A DNA stretch of 44,948 nucleotides from Paracoccaceae bacterium (GCA_018223125.1 JAAEZA010000036.1:1-44948), one strand, 5' to 3'. Positions 1 through 8,630 are shown, numbered from the stretch's first letter. Program-made: numbers and translations. The notes: generated by a model from the sequence alone, not told the origin.

Positions 1-523
1 ACAGCAGGCTTTCAACCGCTTCCACAGAGATTTCCATAATTTCTGCCACTTCGGGGTTCGCCAGTTCCTGAAGGAACCGCAGACTTACCGCCTTGCGCTG
101 GCGCGTCGGCAAGGTTTGGAGCGCGGCCTGAAGGGCGTCTGCCCGTTCCCGCGCGATCAGATCCGCCTCGATCGAGGGGCTATCGTCTTTGGGTTCAGGA
201 ACATTGTCGATGTCCTCTGTCGCCCGTTTGCCCGAATGCTTGCGCAGCCGGTCCGTGCAAAGGTTGCTGGCCACGCGGTAAAGCCATGTTGACACTTTCG
301 CCTCTCCCTGCCGCCAGTCCGGCGCGATTTTCCACAGGCGCATCAAAGCCTCCTGCGCAACATCTTCGGCCTCTGCCTGATCACCCAGCATGCGCAGGGC
401 CAGCGCAAGCACCCGACCCGTATGGCGGTAGGCCAGCACGGAAGCCGCCTGCCCGTCACCATTCGCAAACAGAACCATAAGCGCGTCGTCGCTGATATCG
501 TCATTGGTATCAAGAGGCATCAT
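1..523 (-). CDS. ECF-type RNA polymerase sigma factor (3' end outside window)
   Basis: Reading the minus strand from ATG at 523 gives 174 residues with no stop before the window edge. The region-2 part contains 'AEDVAQEALMRLWK' and 'VSTWLYRVASNLCTDRLRK', as in ECF sigma factors. The last visible part, 'LRFLQELANPEVAEIMEIS', matches the region-4 helix-turn-helix that reads the -35 element. A second in-frame ATG at 520 is possible. It lies 77 bp downstream of the EF-hand gene on the same strand, so the two are probably cotranscribed. No anti-sigma gene is visible; it could lie beyond the left edge. The family is clear, but the regulon cannot be told from here. Confidence 0.9.
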   Translation of the reverse strand, partial: MMPLDTNDDISDDALMVLFANGDGQAASVLAYRHTGRVLALALRMLGDQAEAEDVAQEALMRLWKIAPDWRQGEAKVSTWLYRVASNLCTDRLRKHSGKRATEDIDNVPEPKDDSPSIEADLIARERADALQAALQTLPTRQRKAVSLRFLQELANPEVAEIMEISVEAVESLL

Positions 524-560
524 CGTGCACCGGCATACCCTTTATCACTGTAGTGGGGCA

Positions 561-586
561 ATGCCCGGACCGACGGGTCCGGACAT
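561..586 (-). other. Inverted repeat between EF-hand and sigma factor genes
   Basis: A perfect 7-bp GC-rich stem (ccggacc 565-571 / ggtccgg 576-582) has a 4-nt loop and is extended by atg/cat after one mismatch. It sits between the EF-hand stop and the sigma start. No T-run follows on the minus strand, so it looks more like an attenuator or an mRNA-stability or processing hairpin than a full terminator. Confidence 0.5.
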
Positions 587-600
587 TCCTTTGGCAGGGC

Positions 601-1230
601 TTATTCGCCGCGACCGTGCTTTTTACCGCGCTTGGCTTCTGCTTCGGCTTTGGAGATCTTGCCATCGCCATCTGTATCCAGATGTTTGATCATGCGATCA
701 GCCATATCGGTACCAAGCTCATCGCGGGTGATCTTGCCATCCTTGTTGGCATCCATCTTAGCCATCATGCGATCACCGCGATGGGCTTTTCGGCCGTCTC
801 TCTTACCGTGATGCTTTTGCGCTGCCTCGAACTCTTCCTTGGATAAGGAGCCATTGTTGTCCGTATCCATCTTGTCAAACATCTGGCCGCGATCTGCGCG
901 TTTTTCGCCGCGTTCCTTACGCTCTTTGCCGGCTTCCTTCTTCTCCTTACCGTCCTTGGCGTGTTGGGCTTTCATTTCCTCGCGCATGGCCTTGCGGTGT
1001 GCTTCGGCTTCCTCTTTGGTAACAGCGCCGTCCTTGTCGGCGTCCATCGCATCAAAGCGGGCATCGCGGGCTGCGATCAGTTCCGCCTTATCCACGAAAC
1101 CGTCGCTGTTTGTATCCAGTTGATCGAACTGCATCCCGCCACGGGGTTTTGCCATTGTCGGAGTTGTTGCCGAAAGCGCGATCATCAAGGCTGTAGCGCC
1201 CATGAGGCCAAATTTTACAGGATTTTTCAT
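601..1230 (-). CDS. Secreted EF-hand calcium-binding protein, five EF loops
   Basis: This 209-residue protein starts at ATG 1230, preceded by the SD-like 'gaagga'. A further upstream in-frame ATG at 1350 would bury the signal peptide, so 1230 is preferred. The signal peptide probably ends after 'TMA' (about residue 27). Five canonical 12-residue EF loops of the DxDxDG type are seen at about 39-50, 63-74, 122-133, 160-171 and 185-196. Loops 2 and 3 are separated by a very charged Lys/Glu-rich linker (about 78-115). It likely binds Ca2+ in the periplasm or outside the cell. The neighbouring ECF sigma gene suggests an envelope or calcium response, which is inference only. Confidence 0.9.
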   Translation of the reverse strand: MKNPVKFGLMGATALMIALSATTPTMAKPRGGMQFDQLDTNSDGFVDKAELIAARDARFDAMDADKDGAVTKEEAEAHRKAMREEMKAQHAKDGKEKKEAGKERKERGEKRADRGQMFDKMDTDNNGSLSKEEFEAAQKHHGKRDGRKAHRGDRMMAKMDANKDGKITRDELGTDMADRMIKHLDTDGDGKISKAEAEAKRGKKHGRGE

Positions 1231-1409
1231 CGTGTTTTCCTTCGTTAAGTTTTCAGTGTGACCGTGTTGTGTCGGGTCTGATACGCAAAGGCGCCGCCAG
1301 TTCCGTCGCAACATTCTGAAAAAAATTACAAAGCCCGAAATTTGCGACATCCCGCCGCAAGACAGCTTGTCCCAGTTCTTTTTGGAATGGATGGGCCTAA
1401 ATTGACCGT

Positions 1410-1489
1410 ATGGAAAATAATGATCATCCTATTGATCTAAAGGTGTCCGATGGAAAACAACGACCATATCATTAACCCGCAAGTCGCAG
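1410..1489 (+). repeat. Diverged 40-bp tandem duplication spanning the DUF983 start
   Basis: Positions 1410-1449 and 1450-1489 align without gaps, 25 of 40 bases identical. Both copies start with ATG and encode MENNDH. Nine of the 15 differences fall at third codon positions. Copy one opens a 21-residue ORF that ends at the TAA at 1473-1475, in a different frame from DUF983. Copy two has the better ribosome site (aaaggtg, 1439-1445). Confidence 0.6.
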
Positions 1490-1869
1490 AGCGGGAGGCC
1501 AAGCCGGCCATGTTGCGGGGCTGGCGGCGCAAATGCCCGAACTGCGGCACCGGCCCGCTGCTGAAGGGCTATCTTACCGTGCGTGATACCTGTGAGGTCT
1601 GCTCGGAAGAACTCCATCATCACCGCGCCGACGACGGACCGGCCTATGTTACCATTCTGGTCTGCGGCCATTTGCTGGCTCCGCTGATGATGTATGTCTT
1701 TGAGACCTTCCGCCCGAACGTGTTTGTTCTTACCGTCGGTTTCATGGTCGCTTTTGTTGCGCTTGCCCTTTACATGCTGCCACGGATCAAAGGTGTTTTC
1801 GTCGGCTTGCAATGGGCAAAACGGATGCACGGCTTTGGTCGCGACGTTACGCCAGTCGCAGCGGAATAG
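1450..1869 (+). CDS. DUF983 family membrane protein
   Basis: The 139-residue protein has the DUF983 pattern. Two CxxC pairs (C29/C32 and C48/C51) form a probable zinc ribbon. After them comes 'HHHRADDGPAYVTIL', then two hydrophobic segments at about 66-86 and 90-115. The function of the family is not established. The start at 1450 follows 'aaaggtg'; an upstream ATG at 1410 belongs to a duplicated start copy in another frame. The NUDIX gene follows 61 bp downstream on the same strand, a pairing I recall as common in Rhodobacterales. Family call is firm, role unknown. Confidence 0.88.
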   Translation: MENNDHIINPQVAEREAKPAMLRGWRRKCPNCGTGPLLKGYLTVRDTCEVCSEELHHHRADDGPAYVTILVCGHLLAPLMMYVFETFRPNVFVLTVGFMVAFVALALYMLPRIKGVFVGLQWAKRMHGFGRDVTPVAAE

Positions 1870-1930
1870 CTGGACAAGGACGCGGGCGGGGGCGTTATAT
1901 ATGCGCAAGCAATGAAGGCAGGCGCAGATC

Positions 1931-2611
1931 ATGAATGACATCCCCATCAAGAACGCAGCAACCGTAATTCTGGTGCGCGACGGTGACGAAGGCCCACAGG
2001 TCCTGATGGGGCAGCGGGGCAAATCCGCCGTCTTTATGCCCAATAAATTCGTGTTTCCCGGCGGGGCGGTTGATCCCACGGATGCGGAAGTCACCCTGTC
2101 CAATACGGCTGAGAATGCCTGTATGGAGCGGCTGAAAGTCCAGTCCGACCCTACGCTTGGCCCGTCCCTGCTGGCAGCGGCCATTCGCGAGATGTGGGAA
2201 GAAACCGGCCAGCGCATTGGCCAGTGTTCCGATCTGGCACCGGAAATAGCCCATACCCAGCCGGACAACTGGCAAAGCTTTTTCCTGTCCGGTTGCCTGC
2301 CCGATCCTACTGGGCTGGAATTCATTTTCCGCGCCATAACGCCTCCGGGCCGCCCGCGCCGGTTTGATGCGCGGTTCTTCCTTGGACGTGCGGAGCTTAT
2401 TCAGGACGATCCGGATGATTTCGGCCGCGCGCAGGACGAACTGTCCCACCTGCAATGGATTCCGTTGGCCAAATCCCGCGAATTCGATCTGCCCTTCATT
2501 ACCGAAGTGGTTCTGGCCGAGGTACAAAACCGGCTGAACCAGCCGGACGAGGATCATCCGGTGCCATTCTTCAGCCATGATGGCGAACGCTCGCAATTCC
2601 TGAAACTTTAA
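1931..2611 (+). CDS. NUDIX hydrolase
   Basis: The 226-residue protein has 'FPGGAVD' at 42-48 and the core NUDIX element 'REMWEETG' at 86-93, which carries the metal-binding glutamates. The roughly 40-residue stretch between GG and REMWEE is longer than in the classical 23-residue box. That resembles the NUDT7/NUDT19-type (CoA or acyl-CoA diphosphatase) subgroup, but the substrate is inferred. NUDIX enzymes hydrolyse nucleoside diphosphate-X compounds with Mg2+. It is likely cytoplasmic and cotranscribed with DUF983 upstream; the regulator gene follows after 53 bp. Confidence 0.9.
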   Translation: MNDIPIKNAATVILVRDGDEGPQVLMGQRGKSAVFMPNKFVFPGGAVDPTDAEVTLSNTAENACMERLKVQSDPTLGPSLLAAAIREMWEETGQRIGQCSDLAPEIAHTQPDNWQSFFLSGCLPDPTGLEFIFRAITPPGRPRRFDARFFLGRAELIQDDPDDFGRAQDELSHLQWIPLAKSREFDLPFITEVVLAEVQNRLNQPDEDHPVPFFSHDGERSQFLKL

Positions 2612-2664
2612 CCCGAAGCGATAAGTCCACTTTACCGCGCAGCTAGGTCCAGCTAAACTGCGCC

Positions 2665-4125
2665 ATGGCCCTATCCGAAGACCTCTTCTTTCTTGATCCC
2701 GCCTTTGAAGGCAGTTTGCAAAGCCAGATCCGGCAGATCGTGGCCTCGGCCATACTGTCGCGCCGGTTCCTGCCGGGCGAACGGCTGCCCTCCTCGCGCA
2801 AGCTGGCCAAACATCTGGGGATTTCGCGGATCACTGTGAGCCTGTCCTATCAGGAACTGGTGGCCGACGGATATCTCGCAACACGGTCCCGTTCGGGCTA
2901 CTTTGTGGCGGATGACGCACCCACTTCGGCCTTTGACGGCGCCGCGACGGACCGGAGCGACAAAGTCGACTGGTCTGCGGCCCTCCAGCGTTGTTACACC
3001 GGCGCGCCGATGGTGGCCAAATGTTTCAACTGGCAGTCCTACCCCTACCCGTTCATCTACGGTCAGGCCGACCCGCAACTGTTCAGCCATTCCAACTGGC
3101 GGCTGTGTGCCCATCAGGCGCTCGGCAAGAAAGAGTTTGACAGTCTGACCTCGGATTACGCCGAAGAAGATGACCCACAACTCATTGACTTCATTGCACG
3201 ACACACGCTCACAAGACGCGGCATTCAGGCAAACCGTGACCAGATACTGCTGACGGTCGGCGCGCAAAACGCGCTCTGGATGGTGGGACAGCTTCTGCTG
3301 GGAAAAGGGCGCAAGGCCGCCTTTGAAAATCCGGGTTATCCGGGTGTGCGTGAAATCCTGCGCCACACCGATTGTGCGCTGGCACCCGTGGATATCGACG
3401 AAAACGGGATGATTCCCGAACTGGTCCCGGGCGATACAGACGTTGTGTTCACAACGCCAAGCCACCACGCACCGACCGCCGCGACAATGCCAATGGCCCG
3501 CCGCCATGACCTGCTTAAAATGGCCAGTGCACAGGATATGATCATGGTAGAAGACGACTATGAGTTCGAGATGTCCTTTCTGAACGCACCCTCCCCCGCG
3601 CTCAAATCGCTCGATACCGAAGGACGTGTGATCTACATCGGCAGCTTTTCGAAATCCCTGTTTCCGGGTCTGCGTCTGGGCTATCTTGTCGGCTCTGAAC
3701 CGCTGATCCGGCAGGCGCGCGCCCTGCGCACCACCGTGTTGCGGCATCCCCCCGGCCACATGCAGCGCACCACGGCCAATTTTCTCGCCCTTGGCCATTA
3801 CGACGCCCTGATCCGCCGCATGAAAGACGCGTATTTCGAACGGCGTCAGGTTATGGCAAAGGCGCTGGAAGAACATGAACTGACCGTTGCCGGCAGCGCC
3901 TCTTTCGGCGGGTCATCCTTCTGGATGCGGGCACCCGATCATGTGGATACGGTTGATCTTGCAAAGTTGCTGAAGGCTGAAGGGGTACTGATCGAACCCG
4001 GCGCGCCCTTTTTCTATGGTGCGAGCGCACCCAAAAACCATTTCCGTCTGGCCTATTCCTCTATCGACAGCCGCATGATCCCAAAAGGGATTTCCATCAT
4101 TTCGAAAACAATAAGAAACCTCTAG
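2665..4125 (+). CDS. tauR: MocR/GntR-type PLP-dependent regulator, likely TauR
   Basis: The 486-residue protein has an N-terminal GntR winged helix (about 13-80, including 'LPSSRKLAKHLGISRITVS'). A fold-type-I aminotransferase domain follows, with 'VEDDYE' at 296-300 and the PLP-lysine motif 'SFSKSLFPG' (Lys330). This is the MocR architecture; such proteins sense ligands through PLP rather than catalyse. Immediately downstream on the same strand is a TauABC importer, and in Rhodobacterales TauR of this family activates taurine genes. The TauR assignment therefore rests on family plus context. No confident TauR operator was found between 4126 and 4308. Confidence 0.85.
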   Translation: MALSEDLFFLDPAFEGSLQSQIRQIVASAILSRRFLPGERLPSSRKLAKHLGISRITVSLSYQELVADGYLATRSRSGYFVADDAPTSAFDGAATDRSDKVDWSAALQRCYTGAPMVAKCFNWQSYPYPFIYGQADPQLFSHSNWRLCAHQALGKKEFDSLTSDYAEEDDPQLIDFIARHTLTRRGIQANRDQILLTVGAQNALWMVGQLLLGKGRKAAFENPGYPGVREILRHTDCALAPVDIDENGMIPELVPGDTDVVFTTPSHHAPTAATMPMARRHDLLKMASAQDMIMVEDDYEFEMSFLNAPSPALKSLDTEGRVIYIGSFSKSLFPGLRLGYLVGSEPLIRQARALRTTVLRHPPGHMQRTTANFLALGHYDALIRRMKDAYFERRQVMAKALEEHELTVAGSASFGGSSFWMRAPDHVDTVDLAKLLKAEGVLIEPGAPFFYGASAPKNHFRLAYSSIDSRMIPKGISIISKTIRNL

Positions 4126-4308
4126 GCACGCCTGTCCGGTTTTGAGACAATAATCACGTTGGAATCATCCAAGAGGCGAACTGGCGCTATCCTAAGTTGG
4201 GAAATTGCGACCACTTTTCAGCGGTTCTGTCTGCTTTAATACGCGGTTGAGCCTTACACTAACGGAGCGGGGTCTCAATGAAGGCCCTGCCACTCAGGGA
4301 GACTATCT

Positions 4309-5316
4309 ATGAAATTCACAAAAACACTGACAGCAATGGCTGTTGCTCTGGCTGCTACGACGGGTTCTGCCGCCTATGCGCTGGACGAACTGGTTGTTGC
4401 TTACTTTCTGGAATGGCCGACGCCGAACCAATATGCACAGCACAACAAGATTTATTCGGAAAAGATGGGCATTCCGGTCAAATGGGTTGCGTTTGACGCA
4501 GGGACCGCGATGTCTGCAGCTATGGCATCCGGCGATGTACACATTTCCTTTTCACAAGGCGTAACACCGTTTCTGGTTGCAACCGCCGCCGGACAGGACC
4601 TGCAAGCCGTTGATATTGCTGTATCTTACTCCGAGAACGACAACTGCGTTGTACGCTCCGAACTGGAAATCACCAAAGAGAACGCCGCGCAAGAGCTGAA
4701 AGGCAAGAAAGTTGCCGTGCCCCTTGGCACCGCCGCCCACTCCGGTTTTCTGGCGCAGATGGCCTATCTCGGCATTCCTGAATCCGACCTGACAATCGTA
4801 GATATGGCACCTTCTGATTCCGCAGCGGCCTTCAGCCAGCCGAATACCGATCTGGCCATGGCTTGCGGTTGGGGCGGTTCCCTGCGCGCCATGAAAGAAT
4901 ACGGCAACACCATTCTTTCCGGTGCTGAAAAAGAAGAAGTTGTCGGCAAGGTTTTCGACCTGACCACAATCCCGACAACCTTTGGTGAGGAAAACCCCGA
5001 TGTTCTGGCACAGTTCCTTGCGATCACGGCCGAAATGAACGCGATGTACGCCGCTGACCGCGCACCGATGATGGATGCCATCCAGAAAGAAGCTGGCATG
5101 GACATGGAAGGCACAACAGCCGTTATTGACGTGTTTGCTTTCCCGACCATCGAGGAACAACTGTCCGAAGCATGGATGGGCGGGTTTGTAACAGAGTATC
5201 TGACAGACTCTGCGGCCAAGCTGGAAGAAGGCGGAAAAATCAAAGCCTTGAGCGACTATTCCGCAGTTGTGAACACCAGCTATCTTGAAGCTGCCAAAAA
5301 GATGATGATGGAATAA
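4309..5316 (+). CDS. tauA: Taurine-type ABC transporter, periplasmic binding protein
   Basis: The 335-residue protein has a signal peptide ending near 'AYA' (about residue 24). Its mature part begins 'LDELVVAYFLEWPTPNQ' and includes 'GTAMSAAMASGDVHI' and 'KGKKVAVPLGTAAHSG', typical of TauA/SsuA binding proteins. The start is ATG 4309 behind 'gggag'. It delivers a sulfonate, probably taurine, to TauBC. The hairpin after it (5347-5381) would let more binding protein be made than ATPase and permease. Upstream of it lies 183 bp of promoter-bearing sequence separating it from the regulator gene. Confidence 0.88.
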   Translation: MKFTKTLTAMAVALAATTGSAAYALDELVVAYFLEWPTPNQYAQHNKIYSEKMGIPVKWVAFDAGTAMSAAMASGDVHISFSQGVTPFLVATAAGQDLQAVDIAVSYSENDNCVVRSELEITKENAAQELKGKKVAVPLGTAAHSGFLAQMAYLGIPESDLTIVDMAPSDSAAAFSQPNTDLAMACGWGGSLRAMKEYGNTILSGAEKEEVVGKVFDLTTIPTTFGEENPDVLAQFLAITAEMNAMYAADRAPMMDAIQKEAGMDMEGTTAVIDVFAFPTIEEQLSEAWMGGFVTEYLTDSAAKLEEGGKIKALSDYSAVVNTSYLEAAKKMMME

Positions 5317-5346
5317 TTCAGAATTCCGCCAAATAGATGGTAAAGT

Positions 5347-5381
5347 GAACCGCGGCCAGCCCGGCCGGCCGCGGTTCTTTT
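5347..5381 (+). terminator. Intercistronic hairpin after tauA
   Basis: A perfect 11-bp stem (5347-5357 with 5367-5377) is followed by TTTT. It lies between tauA and tauB and probably acts as a partial terminator or mRNA stabiliser that raises the level of the binding protein. Confidence 0.75.
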
Positions 5382-5417
5382 CAGCTACCCACACCTCTGT
5401 TCACGAATGGAATTTAT

Positions 5418-6221
5418 ATGACAGGTCTGGTCATCGACGACGTCTCCATGACCTTTGAATTGCCCAACGGTGGCAATGTCGAAGCGCTCAAGAACATCAA
5501 TTTGCAGATTAACGAAGGCGAACTTCTTTCTGTGCTGGGGCCTTCGGGCTGTGGCAAAACCACCCTCCTCAACATTCTTGCAGGCTTTCTGGCGCCGACA
5601 TCCGGCACGATGGCCATGAATGGCCACGCCATCACCGGCCCCCATAGCGAGCGGGGCATGGTGTTTCAGCAGGGCGCCTTGTTCGAATGGATGAATGTCG
5701 CCAAGAACATCGGTTTCGGACCAAAGATGAAAGGCACGCCGCAGGCGGAAATCGACGCCAAAGTGACCGAGTTGCTTGGCATTGTCGGATTGCAGGATTT
5801 CGCGGAAAAAATGATCTACGAAATGTCGGGCGGTATGCAACAGCGTGTGGCCCTTGCCCGCTGTCTGGCAAATGATCCTGATGTTATCCTTATGGATGAA
5901 CCCCTTGGGGCGCTGGATGCGCTGACGCGGGAAAAGATGCAAAGCCTTGTTCTGGATATCTGGAAAAAGACCGGCAAGACCATCATCCTGATCACCCACT
6001 CTGTGGAAGAAGCCCTGCTGCTGGGTGAACGTCTGCTGGTAATGGCCCCGCGCCCCGGTCGCGTACACAAGGAATACCGCCTGCCTTTCGCCGAAATGGG
6101 CGTTGGTGCGGACCTGCGAGAGGTCAAACGCCATCCTGATTTCGGACCGAAGCGGGATGAAATCCTGTCCATGATCTGGGACATGGAAGAAGAAATCATG
6201 GGCCGGACGGAGTCTGCATAA
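5418..6221 (+). CDS. tauB: Taurine-type ABC transporter, ATPase
   Basis: The 267-residue ATPase has Walker A 'GPSGCGKTT' (41-49), a Q-loop around 84-85, signature 'MSGGMQQR' (136-143), Walker B 'VILMDE' (156-161) and an H-loop in 'LITHSVEEAL'. Length and motifs match the TauB/SsuB family, which energises sulfonate import from the cytoplasmic side. Its stop overlaps the tauC start by one base (6221), so the two are translationally coupled. Substrate is inferred from the TauR-like regulator and the Pta/Soe genes downstream. Confidence 0.9.
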   Translation: MTGLVIDDVSMTFELPNGGNVEALKNINLQINEGELLSVLGPSGCGKTTLLNILAGFLAPTSGTMAMNGHAITGPHSERGMVFQQGALFEWMNVAKNIGFGPKMKGTPQAEIDAKVTELLGIVGLQDFAEKMIYEMSGGMQQRVALARCLANDPDVILMDEPLGALDALTREKMQSLVLDIWKKTGKTIILITHSVEEALLLGERLLVMAPRPGRVHKEYRLPFAEMGVGADLREVKRHPDFGPKRDEILSMIWDMEEEIMGRTESA

Positions 6222-7549
6222 TGATACAGGAAGTATTTGACGTTATTGTAACGACCCTGCGCATGGTGGTGGGTATCACCTTGATCATGGCCGTGTTCCT
6301 GCTGGTCAGCATGGCCCTGTCCTTTTTGTACGGCCTTTACTCCAAGGGTCGCGGTATGACGAAAGGCTATACCAGCCTTAAAACCGTCACTTTCGGCGAT
6401 GAAAGTGCCGTCACAGCCAACAGGTTTGCATCTGTCGCAGCCGTTGTGACCATCTTCCTGCTGTGGTGCATCGCCACCGGATCTTCGCTGATCCCGACAG
6501 TACTACCGCCCCCTTTCGTGGGTGAGACCGAGTTTGAATACACGGCCCGCAATGCGAACGGCGAAACCGATACGGCGACAGTGCTTGTACAGGTCTACGG
6601 GTCGGACGCAGAGCGACCAGACGAACCCGAAGCCCTGCCCCCTGGCGACGGTTTTGCCAGAAACGACTTTGTCCAGATCGTAGAGCGCCGGACCAAGGTG
6701 CTGAAAGTGCAAAACAATGACGAAGGCGGCAAGGAAGACGGCTACGAGGTAATCGAGATCAACGGCACACCCGTGACCCGTGAAACCGTGGTGCCTTTTG
6801 CCAAAGGCGAAATCTACGTGACCAAACAGGGATCCCTGTCGGTGCGCCCGTCAACCGGCCTGACGATGGAGGCACTTTACCTGCCGCCGCCGGAAAAAGT
6901 CTGGTCTTCGTTTATCACGCTGAACAAGGAAGGCTATCAGGGTGTCGGCCTGTGGGAAAACGTGTTCTGGTCCCTGATCCGCGTTGTGATCGGTTTCTCG
7001 CTCGGTTGTCTGTTCGGTATCCCGCTCGGCTTTGCCATGGGGCTCAATTCATGGCTTCGGGGCTGGTTCGATCCGATTGTGGAATTCATGCGTCCGGTGC
7101 CGCCGCTTGCGCTGATCCCGCTGGTCATCATCTGGTTCGGTATCGGTGAACAGGGTAAAATCTCGCTGCTGTTCCTTGCCGCGCTCTGGATCATGACCAT
7201 TGCAGCCCGTGCAGGTGTCTCCGGTGTGAATATCTCCAAGGTCCACGCGGCTTACTCGCTCGGGGCGACCCGCAGGCAGCTTTTGACCAAGGTGATCCTG
7301 CCCAACTCCCTGCCGGAAATCTTTACCGGTGCACGGGTCGCAATGGGTGTTTGCTGGGGCACGGTTGTGGCTGCCGAACTGGTGGCGGCGGAAAAAGGCG
7401 CCGGCAAGATGATCATCGCCGCATCCAAGTTCTCGCTCACGGACATTGTGATCATCGGGATCATCATTATCGGCGTGATCGGCTATGGCATCGACGTTTT
7501 GATGCGCAAGGCAGAAAACAAACTGGTTCCGTGGAAAGGGCGCGGTTAA
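6221..7549 (+). CDS. tauC: Taurine-type ABC transporter, permease with N-terminal extension
   Basis: The 442-residue protein is far longer than the roughly 250-280 residues usual for this family. The C-terminal 200 residues form the standard BPD permease, with an EAA-type loop near 'AAYSLGATRRQLLTKVILP'. Before it lie two extra hydrophobic segments (about 10-35 and 66-90). A roughly 140-residue hydrophilic, probably periplasmic, segment comes next ('GETEFEYTARNANGETDTA' onward). The inner-membrane pore would pair with TauB and TauA. The extension may help dock the binding protein, which is speculation. A strong terminator follows. Confidence 0.87.
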   Translation: MIQEVFDVIVTTLRMVVGITLIMAVFLLVSMALSFLYGLYSKGRGMTKGYTSLKTVTFGDESAVTANRFASVAAVVTIFLLWCIATGSSLIPTVLPPPFVGETEFEYTARNANGETDTATVLVQVYGSDAERPDEPEALPPGDGFARNDFVQIVERRTKVLKVQNNDEGGKEDGYEVIEINGTPVTRETVVPFAKGEIYVTKQGSLSVRPSTGLTMEALYLPPPEKVWSSFITLNKEGYQGVGLWENVFWSLIRVVIGFSLGCLFGIPLGFAMGLNSWLRGWFDPIVEFMRPVPPLALIPLVIIWFGIGEQGKISLLFLAALWIMTIAARAGVSGVNISKVHAAYSLGATRRQLLTKVILPNSLPEIFTGARVAMGVCWGTVVAAELVAAEKGAGKMIIAASKFSLTDIVIIGIIIIGVIGYGIDVLMRKAENKLVPWKGRG

Positions 7550-7577
7550 CCCGCCGGCTCCGCTACGGAACTTCCGC

Positions 7578-7610
7578 AAAGGCCCCGAAAAACGGGGCCT
7601 TTCGCATTTT
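7578..7610 (+). terminator. Intrinsic terminator after tauC
   Basis: A 9-bp stem, aaaggcccc (7578-7586) with ggggccttt, encloses a loop of about 7 nt and is followed by a T-rich tail. It separates the tau transporter from pta. Confidence 0.85.
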
Positions 7611-7691
7611 GGCTATATCCGCGCAGTCAACTGGCCCTAAGCGATATTCCGGTTATAACTGATATAGTTATGCCAAGCTCCGAGGAAACCG

Positions 7692-8630
7692 ATGACCCGC
7701 AAACGTTCAGCATTTCTGTCCAGCACAGCGCCCGATTGTCCCCCGACCCTGATCGCACAAGCCGCCAAAGGCACCCCGCCCCGCGTGGCCATTGCCCGTG
7801 CAGCCGCGCCCCTGCCGATGCAGGCCGCAAAGGAAGCCACCGAGGCAGGCATCATGACGCCTGTTTTTGTAGGCGAGGCCGGAACCATCCGCACCGAGGC
7901 GGAAAAACTGGGCTGGGACATATCGGGATTCGATCTTCACGACACCACCGGAGAAGCCGAGGCCGCCGCCTGCGCAGCATCGCTGTGCGGATCGGATCAG
8001 GCGGATGTTCTGATGAAGGGGCATCTGCACACGGACCAGTTCATGAAAGGCGTTCTGGCGCGGGACAACGGATTACGTACGACGGATCGTCTGGTGCATG
8101 TGTTTCACATCACTCCGCCCGGTCAGGACACGCCATTGCTGATCTCGGATGCGGCGGTCAACGTGACACCGGACATGAAAACCCGCCAGTCTGCGGTGCA
8201 GGCTGTGGTAACGCTGGCCCGCGCCCGGGGGATCGGGCGGCCCAAAGTGGCCTTCCTCTCTGCCACCGAAAGCGCCATTCCCTCTGTTCCGTCGTCGATG
8301 GAAGCGGCAGAGCTGTGCGACTGGGCCAAGAACGAAATCGCGGATGCGGATTTTTCCGGCCCGCTGGCGCTCGATCTGGTGCTGTCCCCCGATGCGGCAG
8401 ACATCAAAGGGTTGGGCAACGATCCCGTGGCGGGTCAGGCGGATTGCCTTGTGGTGCCGGACATCGATTCGGGCAACGCGATTTTCAAATCGCTGGTCTA
8501 CCTGTCGGGGGGCTGCGCTGCGGGTGTGGTGATGGGGGCGAAGGTTCCTGTTCTGCTGACCTCCCGCGCCGACCCGCCTGCCGCAAGGCTTGCCTCGGCA
8601 GCGCTGGCGGCCATTCTGACCCGCATGTGA
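7692..8630 (+). CDS. pta: Phosphate acetyltransferase, short form (Pta)
   Basis: The 312-residue protein has the PTA/PTB fold signature, with 'DVLMKGHLHTDQFMKGVL' early and 'FLSATESAIPSVPSSMEA' and 'PLALDLVLSP' in the second half. It lacks the long N-terminal domains of enterobacterial Pta. Short Pta of this kind converts the acetyl phosphate made by sulfoacetaldehyde acetyltransferase (Xsc) into acetyl-CoA during taurine breakdown. The position between tauABC and soeABC fits that role. It follows the tauC terminator, so it must have its own promoter in 7611-7691. A general phosphotransacetylase or phosphotransbutyrylase role is the alternative. Confidence 0.87.
   Translation: MTRKRSAFLSSTAPDCPPTLIAQAAKGTPPRVAIARAAAPLPMQAAKEATEAGIMTPVFVGEAGTIRTEAEKLGWDISGFDLHDTTGEAEAAACAASLCGSDQADVLMKGHLHTDQFMKGVLARDNGLRTTDRLVHVFHITPPGQDTPLLISDAAVNVTPDMKTRQSAVQAVVTLARARGIGRPKVAFLSATESAIPSVPSSMEAAELCDWAKNEIADADFSGPLALDLVLSPDAADIKGLGNDPVAGQADCLVVPDIDSGNAIFKSLVYLSGGCAAGVVMGAKVPVLLTSRADPPAARLASAALAAILTRM

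Noticed and set aside
1280-1304. ECF-like promoter GGAAC ... CGTATC upstream of the EF-hand gene (minus strand)
   Set aside because: The spacer is only 14 nt, shorter than the usual 15-17, so I do not call it, although autoregulation by the sigma factor would be attractive.
4126-4308. TauR operator before tauA
   Set aside because: I looked for the direct repeats reported for TauR and found nothing close enough to state.
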